Part shown: piece after piece, positions 61,412 through 64,000 of the stretch | How positions within the stretch are numbered: position 1 is the stretch's first letter | Layout: every line of letters begins with the position of its first letter | Assembly: GCA_902810075.1 (NCBI GenBank) | Contig: LR778135.1 | Span: 124,001 to 188,000, forward strand | Direction of reading: 5' to 3' | Source of the DNA: Ruminococcaceae bacterium BL-6 | Lineage (GTDB): Bacteria; Bacillota; Clostridia; Oscillospirales; Acutalibacteraceae | DNA: 64,000 nucleotides | Program-made: the position numbers and the translations under genes | Notes under the pieces: model-generated | Told to the model about the DNA's origin: nothing | Seen by the model: the letters and a program-made list of their open reading frames with translations, nothing else | Databases searched by the model: none

Positions 61412-62998
61412 ATGGCGCGCGTTCACGGGATGCCGGAGGCCGGCTGGAAGGTGGCGGTTTATATCCGCCTTTCCAAAGAAGACGGAAACGACGAAAGCCT
61501 AAGCGTGGGGAATCAGAAAAAAATAGCGCTGGATTATCTGGAGCATTCGTTTGAAGGCGTTTGTCGGACGGTGGATTTTTATACGGATGACGGGCTGACG
61601 GGGACGGACTACGACCGCCCCGGATTTCAGCGGATGCTGCGCGGGATAGAGGCGGGGAAGATCGACTGCGTTGTGTGCAAGAACCTGTCCCGGGCATTCC
61701 GGAACTATGCGGATCAGGGGTATTTTCTGGAAAATTATTTTCCGCGGCACGGCACGCGGTTTATCACCATCGGGGACCCGCGGGTGGACAGTTATCTGCA
61801 CCCCGAAACCATTCAGAATCTGGAAGTGCCGATCACGGGATTGATGAACGACCGCTTTGCCTGCAGGACATCCGGGGATATCCGCGCGACCTTCGACACG
61901 AAACGCAGGAACGGCGAGTTCATCGGCGCATTTGCGCCGTACGGCTATCAGAAGGACCCGAACAACAAAAACGCCCTCGTTCCGGACGAAGAAGCGGCCC
62001 GGGTGGTCAGGCGGATTTTTCTGTGGTTCGCGTACGCGGGCATGAGCAAAAACGGAATCGCGAGAAAGCTGAACGAATGGGCGGTGCCGAACCCCACGGA
62101 ATACAAGCGGCGGAGCGGCATGAAATACCATAATCCCAGCGGGGCCGGGAACGACGGGCTTTGGAGCGCCGGCACCGTCGCGCGGATCCTGAGCAATCCG
62201 GTGTATCTCGGCCATATGGTGCAGGGGCGGCAGAAGGTCGTCAGCTACAAGGTGCACGACAAGGTTCCGGTGCCCCGGGAAAAATGGTTCGTCAAAGAGA
62301 ACACCCATGCCCCGGTCGTCGATGCGGAAACCTTTGAGAGAGCGCAGAGCCTTCAGCAGCAAAATACCCGCACCGCGCCGAGCTGCGGCAGGCTGTCCCT
62401 GTTTTCGGGATTCCTGCGCTGCTCCGGCTGCGGAAAGGCGCTTTCGAGGAAGCGCGCAAAAAATCATGTTTACTATTTCTGCCGGACGTATCGGGAAAAA
62501 TCCAGAACCAGATGCACCAGGCATTCCATCCGGGAAGAGGATCTTCGGGCCGCCGTCCTGCTTGCAATTCAAAAGCAGGAGGAGCTGGTGCGTCCGTTTC
62601 CGGCGGACATCCGCACGCCCCGCCCTTCCGGCGGGTGGGATGGGGGCCGCCTGCTGGCGCTTCGCCGGCAGGCGTGGAAGCGTGTCGCCGCGCAGATCGA
62701 CAGCCTTTATCCGGACTGGAAAAACGGGGACCTGACAAGGCAGGAATATCACAGGCTGAAAGAAAAGCTGACGAAGCAGGCCGCCGCGCTGGAACAGGCG
62801 GTGGCATCGCTGGAGCAGGAAACGGAGGAAGAAAAGGAAGAAAAAGACGCCGATTCGGGGGCCACGGCGGGCGCGCGGGGAATCCTCCGGCTGGAGCGGG
62901 GAATCCTGGCGCAACTGGTGAGCCGGATCGACGTGGGGGAAGGCGGGATCACGATACGGTTTCGGTTCGCGGACCCTTATCAAAAAAGTCCGGGATGA
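61412..62998 (+). CDS. Large serine recombinase
   Basis: A 528-aa, apparently intact site-specific recombinase. N-terminal catalytic domain [11 protein letters not shown] with nucleophile Ser21, [16 protein letters not shown], and the Arg-bearing [14 protein letters not shown]. Recombinase domain [30 protein letters not shown], then a zinc ribbon ([12 protein letters not shown] ... [15 protein letters not shown]) and a C-terminal coiled coil ([20 protein letters not shown]). Family members integrate, excise or invert DNA between short sites; SpoIVCA of the skin element is one. Start ATG 61412 has AAAGGAAC 8 nt upstream. Ends beside a bidirectional hairpin. Confidence 0.93.
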   Translation: MARVHGMPEAGWKVAVYIRLSKEDGNDESLSVGNQKKIALDYLEHSFEGVCRTVDFYTDDGLTGTDYDRPGFQRMLRGIEAGKIDCVVCKNLSRAFRNYADQGYFLENYFPRHGTRFITIGDPRVDSYLHPETIQNLEVPITGLMNDRFACRTSGDIRATFDTKRRNGEFIGAFAPYGYQKDPNNKNALVPDEEAARVVRRIFLWFAYAGMSKNGIARKLNEWAVPNPTEYKRRSGMKYHNPSGAGNDGLWSAGTVARILSNPVYLGHMVQGRQKVVSYKVHDKVPVPREKWFVKENTHAPVVDAETFERAQSLQQQNTRTAPSCGRLSLFSGFLRCSGCGKALSRKRAKNHVYYFCRTYREKSRTRCTRHSIREEDLRAAVLLAIQKQEELVRPFPADIRTPRPSGGWDGGRLLALRRQAWKRVAAQIDSLYPDWKNGDLTRQEYHRLKEKLTKQAAALEQAVASLEQETEEEKEEKDADSGATAGARGILRLERGILAQLVSRIDVGEGGITIRFRFADPYQKSPG

Positions 62999-63025
62999 CA
63001 GGAAACAGCTGCCATCCCGGACTTT
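62985..63025 (-). terminator. Hairpin terminator between recombinase and collagen remnant
   Basis: Thirteen-base-pair perfect stem AAAGTCCGGGATG (62985-62997) with complement (63013-63025). The minus strand continues CTTTTTTGA, so it stops transcripts coming through the collagen repeats; on the plus strand it follows the recombinase stop. Confidence 0.65.
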
Positions 63026-63036
63026 CCCGGGAGGAA

Positions 63037-63058
63037 CGGTTGTGCAGAAAAGGCTGCC
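63037..63058 (+). repeat. Right inverted repeat of the recombinase element
   Basis: Starts CGGTTGTGCAGAAA; inverted copy of 61022-61043. Lies immediately inside the last Gly-X-Y codons of the upstream collagen segment. Confidence 0.6.
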
Positions 63059-63064
63059 CCTGTT

Positions 63065-63514
63065 GCGCCCGTTGCGCCCGTAGGACCGGTGGGACCGGTC
63101 GGACCCTGAGCGCCCGTTGCGCCCGTAGGACCGGTGGGACCGGTCGGGCCCTGAGCACCCGTTGCGCCCGTAGGACCGGTGGGACCGACCGGGCCCTGGG
63201 CACCCGTTGCGCCCGTAGGACCGGTGGGACCGGTCGGACCCTGAGCGCCCGTTGCGCCCGTAGGACCGGTGGGACCGACTGGGCCCTGGGCACCCGTCGC
63301 GCCCGTAGGACCGGTGGGACCGACCGGGCCCTGAGCACCCGTCGCGCCCGTAGGACCGGTGGGCCCGACCGGGCCCTGGGCGCCCGTCGCGCCCGTAGGA
63401 CCGATGGGACCGACTGGGCCCTGGGCACCCGTTGCGCCCGTAGGACCGATGGGACCGACTGGGCCCTGAGCGCCCGTCGCGCCGGTTGCGCCGGTGGGAC
63501 CGACTGGGCCCTGA
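63065..63514 (-). repeat. Ten tandem copies of a 45-bp collagen-coding unit
   Basis: Copies start every 45 bp from 63065 (63110, 63155 ... 63470). Each unit encodes 15 residues on the minus strand, G-P/V-T... ending GAQ. Copies differ at a few third positions; the last (63470-63514) is more divergent. Exact in-frame units should change copy number by slippage. Confidence 0.9.
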
Positions 63515-63620
63515 GGCCCGACCGGGCCTTGGGCGCCCGTTGCGCCGGCGGGGCCTTGCGGGCCGGTCGGCCCAGTCGCCCCGGTCGCCCCGGTTGCGCC
63601 GTTTTCAACAGGAATACCGG

Positions 63621-64000
63621 TTATGGTGGAAAATGCAGAAGCGGGTCGGAGCAGCGCAGATGAATGCGAACCGCTCCGTTTTCTCCGACTGAAATCGTGT
63701 CCACCAGCTCCGTCAGCAGGCCGCGGGTCAGCGACGGGAGGCTGCCATCTTTTTGAAATGCCGCCCAGTCCGGGGAAACGCCGTTTCCTGCCCGCGGTTT
63801 TCCGGCTTCTTCCCGAATGACATCCAGGGACCGGCGAAGCTCCTTCTCCCTTTGCTCGTACCGCCGGCGCAGAGCCCGGTAATCGCCGCGAGAAAGATCG
63901 CCATCCCGCAGCGTTTCGTACAGGGACCGTTTGTAAAATAAGGTTCTTTCCAGCTCGCGCTCCCTGCTTTGCAGCATGGAAGAAAGGCGCGCTCCGCTTT
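63621..64000 (-). CDS. Second serine recombinase, C-terminal part (continues beyond window)
   Basis: The frame is open from the window edge to TAA 63623-63621. It encodes the coiled-coil and C-terminal section of a large serine recombinase: [36 protein letters not shown], then [26 protein letters not shown], matching the same region of the recombinase at 61412 in pattern ([23 protein letters not shown]) but not in detail. Its last codons overlap, in another frame, the start-less collagen segment downstream. Confidence 0.75.
   Translation of the reverse strand, partial: SGARLSSMLQSRERELERTLFYKRSLYETLRDGDLSRGDYRALRRRYEQREKELRRSLDVIREEAGKPRAGNGVSPDWAAFQKDGSLPSLTRGLLTELVDTISVGENGAVRIHLRCSDPLLHFPP

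Larger units (their letters stand above)
61020..63058. mobile_element. Minimal serine-recombinase element inside collagen-like coding sequence
   Basis: About 2.04 kb holding only a small ORF and a large serine recombinase, bounded by inverted repeats (61022-61043 and 63037-63058; 20 of 22 identical). On both sides the outer sequence is Gly-X-Y coding on the minus strand. If 61020-63055 is removed, leaving one shared GC, the codons read GCA ACA GGG GCT ACT GGT CCC, an unbroken collagen frame. This is what an excisable intervening element would leave. Exact crossover is not determined; the arms are 3 nt asymmetric about that GC. Confidence 0.5.
62980..63620 (-). pseudogene. Collagen-like coding segment without start or C-terminal domain (5' part of a split gene?)
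   Basis: On the minus strand one frame encodes over 170 residues of Gly-X-Y ([15 protein letters not shown] repeats), preceded by ITGIPVEN and followed by [18 protein letters not shown] and a stop at 62982-62980. No ATG, GTG or TTG occurs in this frame for at least 100 nt upstream, where it overlaps the 3' end of a second recombinase. It has no C-terminal globular domain, while the collagen gene at 60494 has one but few repeats, so the two look like parts of one gene. Confidence 0.55.

Noticed and set aside
61020..63058. Invertible promoter or gene-switch interpretation of the inverted repeats
   Set aside because: Inverting the segment would give the right-hand side a frame with an early stop and would not connect a start to the collagen repeats; excision explains the frames better. 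Not excluded experimentally.
63065..63514. Regular repeats that could suggest a CRISPR array
   Set aside because: Units are contiguous with no unique spacers, are multiples of three, and code for Gly-X-Y.
63041..63663. Plus-strand frame through the collagen repeats beginning LCRKGCPCC with a GGGAGG site
   Set aside because: Arg/Thr/Gly-rich reading of the antisense of collagen codons; the minus strand gives perfect Gly-X-Y. The initial dozen residues do resemble the alternative frame at 61043, but this follows from the inverted repeat.

Overview
The window looks like a chromosome segment of a spore-forming, anaerobic, moderately GC-rich Clostridia, probably Oscillospirales. The pointers are clostridial AGGAGG ribosome binding sites, butyrate genes, a [4Fe-4S] hydroxyglutaryl-CoA dehydratase, FeoB with a Cys-rich partner, DUF3793/DUF2325 genes and collagen-like (Gly-X-Y) surface proteins. 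I saw no rRNA, tRNA or CRISPR array. Species is inference only.

Layout. 1-1.1 kb: end of a 5-oxoprolinase-type gene (pxpC) and a biotin carrier. 1.2-4.1 kb: a tiny Arg/Cys-rich peptide unit, an exported or membrane-anchored unknown, dCTP deaminase and a LacI regulator. 4.3-11.4 kb: a hybrid sensor kinase broken by a 1-nt shift, a SARP-type response regulator and a 1111-residue isopeptide-type surface adhesin. 11.7-19.1 kb: a flavin-like reductase, glutamate racemase, Na+/glutamate symporter gltS, glutamate dehydrogenase gdhA and a GlnK/GlnL-like two-component pair. 19.2-36.3 kb: a large energy-metabolism island. It holds thiolase, hbd, an IclR regulator, Na+-pump glutaconyl-CoA decarboxylase subunits (gcdD, gcdC, gcdA), a CoA-transferase, crotonase, butyryl-CoA dehydrogenase with etfBA, glutaconate CoA-transferase (gctAB) and 2-hydroxyglutaryl-CoA dehydratase (hgdC, hgdA, hgdB). 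36.6-41.3 kb: an XpaC-TelA-LemA-TPM operon and an amino-acid permease. 41.4-47.2 kb: an iron regulon with two DtxR paralogues, flavodoxin-DUF3793-DUF2325, feoA-feoA-feoB and a FeoB-associated microprotein, all sharing a GTTAG-N6-CTAAC operator. 47.4-51.9 kb: thioredoxin, two PLP sulfur-amino-acid enzymes under an Rrf2/CymR-like regulator, and a glycosyltransferase. 52-60.4 kb: a cluster of hairpins, then a LysR-controlled tctABC transporter operon with two opposite-fold hydroxyacid dehydrogenases, a DRE-TIM aldolase and an HD protein. 60.5-64 kb: collagen-like coding sequence interleaved with large serine recombinases.

How it works together. Glutamate is made from D-glutamate/L-glutamate interconversion and 5-oxoproline, imported by GltS, deaminated by GdhA and sensed by GlnK/GlnL. 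2-Hydroxyglutarate is then activated (GctAB), dehydrated (HgdABC) and decarboxylated (Gcd) to crotonyl-CoA. Crotonyl-CoA is also reached from acetyl-CoA by Thl-Hbd-Crt. Bcd/Etf reduce it to butyryl-CoA and the CoA-transferase releases butyrate. The gcdB membrane subunit and a dedicated 2-hydroxyglutarate dehydrogenase are not evident here.

The most unusual region is the right end. A 2-kb recombinase segment bounded by a near-perfect 22-bp inverted repeat sits inside collagen-like coding sequence, and joining the outer flanks restores an uninterrupted Gly-X-Y frame. A second recombinase abuts the upstream edge of the same collagen frame. This suggests a spore-surface gene interrupted by minimal serine-recombinase elements, analogous in logic to the skin element.
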